Source: Ectocarpus siliculosus
Taxonomy: Eukaryota; Sar; Phaeophyceae; Ectocarpales; Ectocarpaceae
Assembly: GCA_000310025.1 (NCBI GenBank)
Contig: FN649755.1
Coordinates: forward strand, 3,363,817 to 3,427,816
Reading direction: 5' to 3'
DNA length: 64,000 nucleotides
In this document: piece after piece, positions 20,839 through 31,330 of the stretch
How the letters are laid out: the number at the start of each line of letters is the position of its first letter
Position numbering within the stretch: position 1 is the first letter of the stretch
The notes under the pieces: model-generated
What the model was told of the DNA's origin: nothing
Database searches by the model: none
Seen by the model: only the letters and a program-made list of their open reading frames with translations
Translations under genes and position numbers: made by a program

Positions 20839-22410
20839 TCGCGGTATATTTTTACCTGCTGTTGCATACAGGAGGTTTCCTAGAACTTTATTTTCTCGTC
20901 AAAGGGCTAAGCACCGCTCGAGGATGGAGGTTAAATTATTCAAAAAAATATCAGGCTCGTATCCCGACTTGCGGGTTGATTTTGATGTAGGGCCGTGCTG
21001 AGGGCCGGTCTTAACCAAGAAATCGGTTCCCGATTTCGAATTTGATTATAAGAAAACAAGAGTCGGATCTACCTAAATCCGACCTGAAATGGCCTGTGTC
21101 CTATCGATGAAAGTACGAACGAGTTTTTTTTTGGAAATCGTTTCTCCTTTTGTACCAGTGTTGGATATTGGTCGGGCAGAAGGGTTCGATACAATACGCC
21201 CATCGTATCGAGAAAAAAACACAAATAAATACCGATATTTTGTTCGATATCCCGAAAATGGCTCGATACGTATCGAGTATCGATACTCGATATCGATACT
21301 GCTGTTTTGAAGGCCTCAGGTTACAAGAAGAGCGAGAGTTACGCAACTACACGTACCCTGGCACACCCAAACCCTTATCTGAAGTATACAGCAGTGCGCA
21401 AGACGTGCGCGCATGGTCCGGCGGCATGGAAGTAGTGGTGTTTGCCAGGTGCCAGGTGTGTGCAGTTGGACATCACGAGCACAACAACAGCGGGCACACG
21501 TTGTGATGTGATGTTGCGCATACAAAACTGCATCGTGCAAGAGGCAGTTTGTGTAGCTATGTCCACCAGATATATTTTACATTTTACACTCAGTGTGCAT
21601 GTGTGTATAGTGTATACACGTACACACTATAACACCGCCGTACGGTTGCGATCGAATCAGTGCAAGCTCGGCTGCGAGCAGGATTTCATGACAAAAAAAC
21701 GCGGAAAAAACTCGAACACTTGGTTTTATATTATCTTACTACCTTCAAAGCTATGCATGCAAAATTCCACCCACCAGTTGTGGGTGCCCAACAATCAGCA
21801 ATGCACCTCGAGCGAGTATGAACTCTAGACACCCAACAGCCAAAAGGAAACAAAAGAAAAAACATGGCGAAAACATTATGTGCGAAAATCAAACGCTTGC
21901 CAAACTTGAACACGTCATCATCACCTCTATGCATCACACGCCCAAGTGGTCGGACATGAAATCAAGCACACCTTGCCATTACGTATTACAAGTCCCAAAA
22001 CCAAGTTCACACAGCATAAATTGTTCGCAGGAGGTACGGCCTCTGTTCGCACTAATTAGTGTAGTAGCTCTACTGCTGAAACTGCGGGAAACGCCAAACC
22101 TACGAAAGGAGGCAAGCTGACTCTAACGGAGATGACTGCTACTCATTCGGCAGAGGCACCGCTATCGCCGGCGACAAAGCCGAATTTTTGAAGGCTAATG
22201 TTGCACACCGATGTGGTTCTCAGGAGCTGAGACACAGGCGCTGTTGGTGTGGTGTGTGGCTGGCAGGGGCTGGTGTGTGTGTGGTGTGTGGTTGTGATGG
22301 CAGTGGGGAGCGACAGGAGTAGGCGCGTAGGCGCCGGAGCGAAAAAAGGGGGTAGACAGCTGGGAAACTGACCCCCCCCCGGTAAAAAGGGGGCCAAAAT
22401 ATCGAATGTA
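20839..22410. other. Repeat debris, no gene seen
   Basis: Contains GGCCGGTCTTAACCAAG...AATCGGTTCCCGATTTC...TTTGATTATAAGA (20995-21065), whose inverted homologue is at about 27440-27525, and a GATATCG/CGATAC-rich palindromic block (21150-21310) whose inverted homologue is at about 24762-24905. Neither carries a protein domain. Confidence 0.5.
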
Positions 22411-22413
22411 TTA

Positions 22414-23652
22414 GGGCGTGTATTAACGAAGTGCCGAAAATCAAAATGTAAATGGGCGCAAAATCAAAATCAAAATGCGTTATCGTGGAAAACTGAAAAA
22501 AGAGGGTCGTGCAGGTTAACGAGGATAGGAGACAGATGAGGCAAAAAATCAAAAAGACCTGGCACCAGGGGAAGAGCCAGCAGCGCAGCGGCGGTTTTTC
22601 TAGGGTGCGTTTTACGCTCTTCTGTTCACGTGTTAGCCGATATCTCGCCAAATACTCAACAAGTTGCCTCAAGAAAGGTATCCGAAAGGAGCTGGAAACA
22701 TGGGCTGTTGGGCACTGCCAAGGTTTGGGGCCGTGAGGTGCCGAATGTGCCGGAAAAAAAAGGTTGTGTTGAAGCAAAAATGCCAACGGTTGCGAGCGGT
22801 CACTTCAAGTTGGGTGTTTTGGGCCGCCACGGGTTGTGATATCCACCAATAACTTCCCGAAGAAGGAAGCAACAGCAACAGCAACGCCACGCGGCAGGAG
22901 GTACGTCTCTGCTTCATCTTTCAAGCCCAAGGTCTGCTACCGTGGGGTATCGTGCGTGTAGGGAAAAAAGTTTTGGTTGACCCTAAAAAATCCACGTCAG
23001 TGAGCGGATAGTTCAAGTTCGCGTCGAATGTCTGCTCACAGTTTAGTTTTTCAGCGATAACTCTTCGAAGGAGGAAGCAACAGCATTAGCAATGCCACGC
23101 GACGGGAGGTAGCTTTACCCACCATCTGTCTCGTACAAGGTTAGATGCCTTGGAGTATCGTGAGTGTGGAGAAAAAAGGTTGCAACTACCCTCTCCCGCA
23201 CGGAACAGCCCGAAAAAGCCGCGAAGCCCTGTTCTGATCGTCAGTCCGTTCACGGCTTGTCACGATCGGCATTTTCTCCTCGAGTACCCAACGAGCCGGC
23301 CCGTTTGGTGGCTTGCCGGCGAGCAGAGTATTCTGGCTACAAATAATGGCCATGTTGTCGGTGGTAGGGTGCCGATAGCCCCTTTATTGTTAGTGTGCAG
23401 CAGGTCGTGTCGTACACCTGCTTTGCAGCGGCCTCGCGGCAGGTGCTCCAAGCCTTCGAAGTCTTGAACTCCTTTCCTTTGTGATTTTGATTTTGACAAA
23501 AAAATGTCCCCCGGGGACTTCTTCCCAGACAGAGGAACTTCTCAAAAATCAAAGGGCGTCGTCAGGAGGTAGCAGATATTCGACCAATCAGATCTCGATT
23601 TTGATTTTGATTTTTTCGATTTTGATTTACGGCACTTCGTTAATATACGCCC
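22414..23652. mobile_element. Non-autonomous DNA transposon, Harbinger-like (TTA target duplication)
   Basis: The left end reads GGGCGTGTATTAACGAAGTG then CCGAAAATCAAAAT. The right end, reverse-complemented, reads GGGCGTATATTAACGAAGTG then CCGTAAATCAAAAT: 34 bp with two mismatches, continuing into ATCAAAAT-rich subterminal repeats. TTA flanks both sides (22411-22413 and 23653-23655). Three-base TWA duplications and GG-starting termini fit PIF/Harbinger-type elements. No transposase frame is visible; the inside holds diverged repeats of about 205 bp. Confidence 0.7.
22640..23190. repeat. Diverged ~205-bp direct repeats inside the transposon
   Basis: Blocks near 22850 and 23056 both contain GAAG(A/G)AGGAAGCAACAGCA, a CAA(C/T)GCCACGCG motif, and a GT(G)GAGAAAAAAG-type end about 110 bp later. 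A fainter copy begins near 22640. The spacing is about 205 bp. Confidence 0.6.
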
Positions 23653-23655
23653 TTA

Positions 23656-24761
23656 CGGCGCCCGGAAATCTGCCCTTGAGGGCAGGAGCCGACCCGCCTG
23701 CCCTCAAAAAGCCTCTGGAACCTCTCTTTACAGACCCACACTTTTGAAAGTCCCCTGCCCGCGCAGCCGCGCAGCAGACAACTGCACGCACGCGCAAAGG
23801 CACGCACACAGCATGCCGACAGCACACTCCCAACAGAGTATGTGAAAGGATGTGCTGTTCAAGAGCAAGGGGATAGTGGCCTTGGAAGCCCGTGGCGTGC
23901 GTGCGAGGGCTGCTACAACCTGTGTGTGTTGCTCAAAACGTGCAGTTGGTTCGGCACTGACTGACGTTGTGACAGAAAAGAAGGCCTTGCCTCCTCCGTG
24001 GTTATGTGGCCATGCTGCAGCACGCTGTGTCTGTTTGGGCGGAAGATTTCGTTATAAAATATGCTACAAAACGTTCTTACACGCTGGTTCGTTCGGTTGG
24101 GGGCCCGATCGTCGGCAAAGTATTTGAAAACAAAGAGGGAATCTAAGAAAGATATACCCCGGTACAGCAGTCACATTTCGAAAGAAACACCACAATTGAA
24201 ACCGCCACTACTTGGAGCACCGTGACACTTCGCGAAGGAAGTGCAGGATAAAATATACAAAAGCATGGCCGCACAAAACGGTGCCAGTCGCTGTCACCCC
24301 GTTGCTGTTATCCACGAAGCCGCAACAAGACCGGCACGAAACAATCTTTAATCTTCAACGCGCGCTCACGGACAAAAACCAACTGAGTGCGGCACCTCAA
24401 GAAAAGGGTTACTCCGACGCTTCCAGTCTCCCCCATGTCACCCCGCTAAACTCCGAGCTTGATTCGCTCTCACCCTTGTTCCCTTTTCAAACATGCCGCC
24501 GCTGTCGGGTTCCAAATTTCCGAACGAACGTTCTCTTCCCGGAACAGATGCATGTAAAGTATCCATGCTACGGCCGGTGGTCTTCACTAGCGCTGTGACC
24601 CGTTGGGGGTACGAGCCTCGGGTCTGCCGTGCACGCGTGCATGCAGTTGTCTGCTGCGCGGCTGCGCGGGCAGGGGACTTTCAATAGTGTGGGTCTGTAA
24701 AGAGAGGTTCCGGAGGCTTTGGGCAGGCGGGTCGGCTCCAAGGGCAGATTTCCGGGTGCCG
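23656..24761. repeat. Large inverted repeat with arms of about 135 bp
   Basis: The left arm starts CGGCGCCCGGAAATCTGCCC and contains GGAACCTCTCTTTACAGACC and AGTCCCCTGCCCGCGCAGCC (to about 23790). The right arm (about 24625-24761) is its reverse complement with a few gaps. The spacer of about 830 bp has one 128-codon open frame (24212-24598) with no recognised domain. It adjoins the Harbinger-like element by only a few bases. No matching target duplication was found, so its status as a transposon is open. Confidence 0.7.
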
Positions 24762-25041
24762 ATTCCGATATCGATATCGATACCGATATCGATTCGTATC
24801 GACAAATATCGGCGTGGAAACCGGCAATACCAATTTTGCGTATCGTCGATATATATCAGTTTTGTATCGATATTCGATACCCAATATCCAACACTGTTTG
24901 TGTACACGTACGAAGAAGCCGAACAGGCCGGTTGATGACAGTCCCGCGGTGACGTGGATGCTGTAATAAACCCGCCGCAACAGCATTGGACACGCAGCGA
25001 CACAGCCTTCCCACAGCAGTCTGCACACATCGCACGCGACC
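24762..25041. repeat. GATATCG-rich palindromic block
   Basis: ATTCCGATATCGATATCGAT, then many overlapping ATCGATA/TATCGAT palindromes to about 24905, then unassigned sequence. The inverted homologue is at about 21150-21310; both contain an AGTGTTGGATATTGG stretch in opposite orientation. Confidence 0.5.
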
Positions 25042-25194
25042 ATGGCGCGGCCTCCGCGTAGCCACGCTCGACGGAGCTCCTACAAGAGAGGTCAGAAGAA
25101 GAAGGCCATGCAGGTGCTGGTGCTGCCGCTTCCCCTGCTGCTGAGGATGCTGGTGATGCTCCTGATGCTCCTGGTCACGCCCCCCGCCTTGTGA
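25042..25194 (+). CDS. Short hydrophobic ORF, doubtful
   Basis: A 50-codon ATG frame: a basic start (MARPPRSHARRSSYKRGQKK) followed by a leucine/methionine-rich hydrophobic stretch and a TGA stop. It could be a signal-anchor first exon, since GT dinucleotides follow, or chance. There is no family match and no neighbour supports it. Confidence 0.15.
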   Translation: MARPPRSHARRSSYKRGQKKKAMQVLVLPLPLLLRMLVMLLMLLVTPPAL

Positions 25195-25411
25195 ACAGGA
25201 CTTTCTTCCTCTACTGCTCTTGCGCAACAAGGTGCCCCACCGTGGGTGTGCCTGTGCGCACTCCGTGCTGGATTGGTGTTGCGGCTTGGTGTGGCGCCTT
25301 GCCACGGCACTACTTTCTGTGCGTCAGTGCGTCACTTGCCGTCGACTGGACCGCTAATGTTCGAAGTTGGTTTCGTTTCACCCAAATCGGGATCCGGATA
25401 TATATAGGGGT

Positions 25412-26519
25412 GTTTGGTGTTTTGAATTATTTGTTTTTGGGTTTGGGGAGATATAGGGGTGTTTGATTTAATTAATTGTTTTTGGGTTTGGGAGTAATAT
25501 AGGGGTGTTTGATTTAATTAATTGTTTTTGGGTTTGGGGAGATATAGGGGTGTTTGATTTAATTAATTGTTTTTGGGTTTGGGGAGTACATATGGGGGAA
25601 CCGGAAATAAACTCTGTGTTGTTCAGTCTAAGTGTGCTTTCAACGGCGTCTTGTATTGAGGCGTGCTTGCCAGCCGCTCGTCGAACGCTCTCCATGCTCC
25701 ATGGTGTGTCGGCGGTGTTGCTCGTGCGTTCCGGACGTCGGCCGCACGTTGTACACTTACTTCCCTTCCTCTGGGGCGTGTGTGTGCTTGTCCCGTGCAC
25801 GAAAGGGAACGCACTTCCAACATTAAAATTTGACAAGTTCTACCGCTCGCAAATTATTCGTTCTATAACACTTCAACTCGGGGGCGTGTGTGTGCATTGT
25901 GCAAACGTCGCGATGGGGTTATACGATGAACCGCGGACGATGCACGAGAGGGTCGGAAGCAGGAGGGGTGTTTGATTTAATTAATTGTTTTTGGGTTTGG
26001 GGAGATATAGGGGTGTTTGATTTAATTAATTGTTTTTGGGTTTGGGAGTAATATAGGGGTGTTTGATTTAATTAATTGTTTTTGGGTTTGGGGAGATATA
26101 GGGGTGTTTGATTTAATTAATTGTTTTTGGGTTTGGGGAGTACATATGGGGGAACCGGAAATAAACTCTGTGTTGTTCAGTCTAAGTGTGCTTTCAACGG
26201 CGTCTTGTATTGAGGCGTGCTTGCCAGCCGCTCGTCGAACGCTCTCCATGCTCCATGGTGTGTCGGCGGTGTTGCTCGTACGTTCCGGACGTCGGCCGCA
26301 CGTTGTACACTTACTTCCCTTCCTCTGGGGCGTGTGTGTGCTTGTCCCGTGCACGAAAGGGAACGCACTTCCAACATTAAAATTTGACAAGTTCTACCGC
26401 TCGCAAATTATTCGTTCTATAACACTTCAACTCGGGGGCGTGTGTGTGCATTGTGCAAACGTCGCGATGGGGGTATACGATGAACCGCGGACGATGCACG
26501 AGAGGGTCGGAAGCAGGAG
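25412..26519. repeat. Recent 554-bp tandem duplication
   Basis: Copies at 25412-25965 and 25966-26519 are nearly identical outside the first unit of their minisatellite head (differences such as CTCGTGCG/CTCGTACG). Each copy starts with about four 45-48 bp units containing GGTGTTTGATTTAATTAATT and GTTTTTGGGTTTGGG, and ends GAAGCAGGAGG. Duplicate open frames on both strands come from the duplication and show no domain. Confidence 0.9.
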
Positions 26520-27180
26520 GCCGACTTGTCGAAGAGGACGACCGTGTTCGGGAAGAACGAAGACTATCGTCGTGTCTTGAAGAGATAGAGGCGAAGCAGC
26601 AGAGTGTGCTTTATTTCGGGAGAGGATGCTGCGTGACTGAATGGAAGGGGGTGGACCGAGCGGGGGAAGGGCAGCCCATCCGACGGCGCTGTTGTTCCAT
26701 GATTTCGATCATGTCGGACCAGCCGCCACCGCTACGTCACGGTACCCGCCCCGCCACGTCTAGACTACCTGCCCGAGGCCGGCAGATTGCGCGTTGCAGC
26801 TCGTGGGGAATATCACACTTTTACATTAAAAGTTTGAGAAGTTCTGCCGCTCGGAAATTATTCGTTCAAAACAGTTGGAACTGCGGGGCGTGTGCGTGCA
26901 TTGCACGAAGGACCACGCTTACTTACTTGAACATTAACATTTCACATGTTATGCCGGTCGGAAATTATTCGTTCGAAAGTACTTACAACTCTGGGGCGTG
27001 TGTGCATTGTACACGTTGTACGTACATTGCGCTTTACCGTGCAGCAGGTTCTACGAACCGCAAATCAATGCACCGTCCACGAACCTGTATATGTTTGGGG
27101 TCGGAAACGAGACTGTGAACGGGACTGTGTAGAAGACTGTGTAGTATTTAATAAATCTATACAAACTCAAGTGAATCAGT
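26520..27180. repeat. Diverged ATTATTCGTTC modules
   Basis: The segment with GTTCTACCGCTCGCAAATTA and TTCGTTCTATAACACTTC inside each 554-bp copy recurs, diverged, at about 26822-26915 and 26932-27020 (GAAATTATTCGTTC, then GGGGCGTGTG and a GCATTG(C/T)AC block). No gene is recognised in the rest. Confidence 0.6.
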
Positions 27181-28694
27181 AATTTCCGAGTTTGGGCAGA
27201 CGATATCATTGTATTTTATTTTATTTATTTATTTTTTCTTAGTATGACACAACGAATCCATCTCTATCATAGAAAAGAGTCTGAGACAGATTAGCAATGA
27301 ATTCATAGCGTCATAAAGTACCTGTGTCTACGGTGAATTTTACCTTTTTTTTTATTGCCGATTTGGAGAGGGGGGATCCAATTATAAGTCTTAAAAATTC
27401 CACGGGTTCCAGAACTTTTAGCCAATCAACAAGAGAGTTCTTTGGATCTTGTGGTCTTATAATCAAATCGGGAAGTGAAATCGGGAACCGATTCCTTCGT
27501 TAAGACCGGCGCTGACGACTTAAGCGACATGTCGAATCTGACGGTCTCCATGTATGTCCGCAAACCACTTGTCGGAACATTCCCTGGGTAGGTGCAGCCC
27601 ATGCACGGCAAGGCAGCTTTTCACAGTACACAGCAACCTAGCTTTTCACCGTACACTGTGTGTCATATCGGGATAAATACAAAGGTTCAGTGTGCTGTGA
27701 TCCCCGGGTTCAGCTTGCTGGAACCGAAGGTGAGAATAGGTGAGAAGCATTGAAAAAACTTTAGTCTGTCTTATCATGTCACTCAATCAAACTGAGGTTT
27801 CGGTGGATCTTCCTGTCTGTGCTACCTCGGGTCGGGGCGTGATATTGGTGTACAAATGAAAGGTGACCAACAATCTAGGCCGCTACACCTACTGTATGTA
27901 CCTATCTATCCCCGAGGAAAAATCCGAGATATCACACTCAGACTCCTCTGACACGCATGGATGATTCGGAAATCGGAGATGGCAATCAACAAATACTGTA
28001 GACATCATACTGTAGTCTATTGTATCCATCCATGGTTTGGTTTGAAGAGGTTTGCGGAGGCAATAAATACGGGTTATCCCATCTGCCCAACAACAGCTGA
28101 CTTCGGGTCGTTACATACACTGGTCCCGCGTTGTTGCAATTTCGAGCCAGCTAGAACAAGAGGGTGTGAGCTAAGTCACTATTTTTAAGTGTGAGCACAG
28201 GCACGCATAGTCTATGTCGATGTACACAACTTCCACACACACATACACCACGCGCTGAGCCAGTCTACAGCCTAACCCCAGCAAAAACGTCTCTACCCCC
28301 CGGGAGGGACGTGATTGACTCGATACAAGCTATCACTTAGAGAGGCACCATCTAGTAGCGTGGAGCAGCCAGAGAAACCAATCATCGGAGACCGCGAGAG
28401 AGAGAGGTAGGCATTTGTTTTAGGCACATACACACATGAATGTTCTCATTGGCTTCGTCCCGAAGTAAGTTTGGTTCGACAACTTTTTTACCAGGAATAT
28501 TTGGATGTACCTACGCTTCACGAAGTACCACTTCGAGGTCGTCGATGGTTACGTGCGTAGGCTGTGTAGATGTCAAGTAGCGTGTACCCGCGGAGGCTGT
28601 GTACGATGTCAAGTAGCGTGAACGGGTCGAGTTTTGAGATGGCAGCAATGGAGTGTATGTGAAAATATTGTGCACATTATTTGGAAGAGCGGAG
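27181..28694. other. No gene seen; two dispersed-repeat fragments
   Basis: 27225-27330 shares ACAACGAATCCATCTCTATC and a TAGAAAAGAGTCT block with about 63350-63445. 27440-27525 is an inverted relative of 20995-21065. The rest is unassigned. Confidence 0.45.
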
Positions 28695-28772
28695 AGTTGA
28701 CTTAGTGGTCTAATGGTCAGAGCTTTCTTACACAAGGTTCCACGCACGGGTTCGAATCCCAGTGGTCCACTT
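28695..28772 (+). tRNA. tRNA-like sequence, possibly tRNA-Val(TAC) pseudogene or SINE head
   Basis: An A-box-like TTAGTGGTCTAATGGTCAG and a perfect B box GGTTCGAATCC are correctly spaced. AGTTGAC at the 5' end pairs with GTCCACT at the 3' end (6 of 7). An anticodon arm can be drawn: GCTTT, loop CTTACAC, AAGGT, giving anticodon TAC. The T stem pairs only if one A is bulged, and two extra bases sit before the acceptor strand. It is therefore tRNA-derived, but may be non-functional. Confidence 0.45.
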
Positions 28773-29890
28773 ACAGAAGAACCGCCATTTGTTTACCAAA
28801 CAGCAGCGTCTGGCGAGGGGTACTGCACGCCCCGGAGATCTCTACGCTCAATCCCAGTGATTAAGCTTCTAACAGCCTCAAGCCCATGTGATCCGGCCGG
28901 GTGCTAACGAGCTCAGCGCATATCTAATAAAAGATACAGACGCGCACAGTGAATGAATCAAGTATTATTGCAACGGGCGGACGACAGAATACACCGAAAA
29001 ATAAATGAAAAGGCACGGCTAAACACTCAACACCCCACCGGGTCGGTGGGGTGGTGGTGGGGTGTTTAGCCATGCCGTAAATAAAGACTGGTTCACAACC
29101 GGATAGATTGAGTTTTCACCTCTTCACCATTGACGTGTTTGCGCATACAACGAAATTTGCTATACTGATGCCATGTAATTTCTTTTAAAAATAAAGTCTT
29201 TCCGCCGTGCGCAAAAAAAAAAACGGAAGACGAAGACAGATGATCCGCATTTGGCCGTGTAATCTCGCCGCGCACATACTTAGTCACACCACGCCCTGTC
29301 CTCCGAGATGTCGGCGATGCACAAATCCCTCCCCCTCACTGTCCTGATGACCGTGCGATCTACCCGTACTGTCTCCACCTGCAGCGCTATGAGCGCAGCG
29401 CACACCTCGAGCTCTTCCGTTTCGTGCTCATCTTCTTCCTCGCTGTGCCAACCAACAGCAGCAGGACAGCTGCGCACAAGAGGCAAAGCTGCTCGTGCAT
29501 CAGTTCTCCGGGCCTCATGGCGCCGTAGCGGCGTTTAAGGTTGACATCCCGGATCGGCCTCCTGGTTCTATCCATGACTTGTGTATAGGGGCATGGGGCG
29601 GGCACTGGCTGCGCGTCTCGTAGCCCGCTGCCGTCTCGTGCCGTCTCGTGCCACAACGGCGCAGCAAGCGGCCCAAACTGACGTGGACCAACCAGCGCGC
29701 GTGGTCGTTCGGGCGGCAAATTTTGCTCGCAAATTTCTCTAAATAGCGAAATCTCAAGACATATTTAGGCAGAAGTCGCGTCGGAGGAACTTTAGATACC
29801 CCGAACTGGTCGTTACGAGCCAAATTTTGTTCTGCGCAAACACGTCATTGATTCATTCCGAACACATAGACTGTACTCAAGGGGCTGGTC
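28773..29890. other. No gene seen; one foldback
   Basis: Contains the hairpin at 29012-29076. Overlapping open frames on both strands at 29280-29720 have no recognised domain. Confidence 0.4.
29012..29076. repeat. GC-rich foldback (hairpin)
   Basis: GGCACGGCTAAACACTCAAC...CCCCACC on the left pairs with GGTGGGGTGTTTAGCCATGC C on the right, with one arm carrying a short insertion (TCAA). The loop is GGGTCGGTGGGGT-like. It may be a small RNA precursor or a foldback element end; no further copies noticed. Confidence 0.7.
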
Positions 29891-30250
29891 TTAACCAGAC
29901 CGGTGTACCACACCTTACTCCCACACCAACACAGTTAGAACAGGAAGATCAACGCAAGTCCCTCTTTGATTGGGCGAAATCATGGCAAGACCACGCTTTG
30001 TTACTTTGTTCTATCTGAAGATCCATCAAGCAGTACTCTGGGTCAGGACACACACTCGGACAAACATTTAAAATATGTGGTTGGTACCTTGGTGCTCCCA
30101 CACTTGGCGCCGACACCAACAGTTAGGACAGGAAGAATCGCAAAAATAGTCTCTGTTTGATTGGTTGGTGGGTAGAAATGATGATAATGTCACCTCTTTT
30201 TCTAATTGAGTTCCAGCAAGCAACACTACTTGTGGGTCAGAACACCAGCA
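29885..30250. repeat. Two diverged tandem copies of about 190 bp
   Basis: Shared order in both copies: CCGGTGTACC/GGTTGGTACC, ACTCCCACAC, ACACCAACA(CA)GTTAG(A/G)ACAGGAAGA, CTCT(G)TTTGATTGG, then TCCA(T/G)CAAGCA and a GGGTCAG(G/A)ACAC end. No coding signal. Confidence 0.55.
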
Positions 30251-30714
30251 CGATCGGGGTGTGACCAGGGGGTACCCCCCCCCCAATTCCAAACCGGAAA
30301 TTATCAGCCGATCCAGTTTGGAAAAAGGGCCTATTTTCCAATGCGGCAGCTGGGATCCTAGGAAATATTCGGCGATTTGGAATTTGGGCGTTTGGAATTG
30401 GGCAGATTCCTCCGCGTAAGACGCTCAAATAATTATTTGGGCTGAGAAAAGGACCCCCCCACCCAATAAAATCCCGAAATAATCACGACGTCAGACTCCG
30501 CCGAAAGGCCATTTGTTACGGTGTCTTTTTTTAGATATTTTTCCCTCAAAAAGAGACGAACCAAAAAATTATCTACATAATATACAAACGATGACCCCCT
30601 CCTTGCGGTGCTGGTCCATCCTTTTTTCTATTCCGAGTAATCGACCGAAAAAAAGAGACCCTGCAACGGCCGTTCGTCACACATACATACACCTTCCACC
30701 GCTATGGTGTTTCG
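30251..30714. other. No gene seen
   Basis: A C-run (30278-30285) and an AATTCCAAA/TTTGGAATT-rich segment (30284-30405) that can fold back on itself. Unassigned. Confidence 0.35.
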
Positions 30715-31330
30715 GTGATATCTGAAGCAACAGTGATGACAAAGGCATCCGCCATGAGCTGTGTGTATGGTCCGTCTTGGATGGTGGCTGTTAGAGACCA
30801 CAGGGCGATGGGAGGCACGGAAACTGAGGTGGCGAGAGTCAACAGCACGCTGGAAAAATACCCACCGCGCCAGCAACCCTTTTTTTTACTCTTTGGCCTG
30901 CGTCGCAACTTTGGTTTATCGATGCTCCCTCGCCACCCACTCCAGCACCAGCGATGACAAAGGTATCCGCCATGAGCTGTGTGTATGGTCTGCCTTGTGT
31001 GGTGGTTGATACAGACCAGGAGGCTGAAGGGCGCTCAAAACCTGTGAGCGCAAAACTCGTGAACAAGCGGGAAAAATGACCCGCCTCGTCTTCAAGCAAT
31101 TGTTTTTGCTCTTTCGCCCGTGTCGCAACTTTGGTTTATCGATGCTCCCTCGCCACCCACTCCAGCACCAGCGATGAAAAAGGTATCCGCCATGAGCTGT
31201 GCGTCTGGTCCGTCCTGTGTGGTCGTTGACACAGATCAGGAGGCTATCGGGCGCCCAAAAGTGGCGTTCGCAAAAGTTGACAGCACACCAACAAAGACCC
31301 CCCGTTGCTGCGTCCAGACCCTCTCGGCTC
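30715..31330 (+). repeat. Three tandem units of about 220 bp with a conserved reading frame
   Basis: Units begin GATGA(C/A)AAAGG(C/T)ATCCGC at about 30736, 30953 and 31174. In the same relative frame they encode (T/K)K(A/V)SAMSC(V/A)(Y/S)G-type peptides, then VVVDTDQEA-like segments (VAVRDHRAM in unit 1) and (V)AKVDST-like ends. Two inter-unit segments carry the identical CGCAACTTTGGTTTATCGAT, then GCTCCCTCGCCACCCACTCC. Stops between units mean no single ORF spans them unless spliced. The last unit is in a 199-codon frame (31120-31719). I do not recognise the domain. Confidence 0.65.

Noticed and set aside
25468-26390. Repeated ORFs on both strands of the 554-bp duplication
   Set aside because: Open frames exist in several frames at once and have no domain; repeats explain them.
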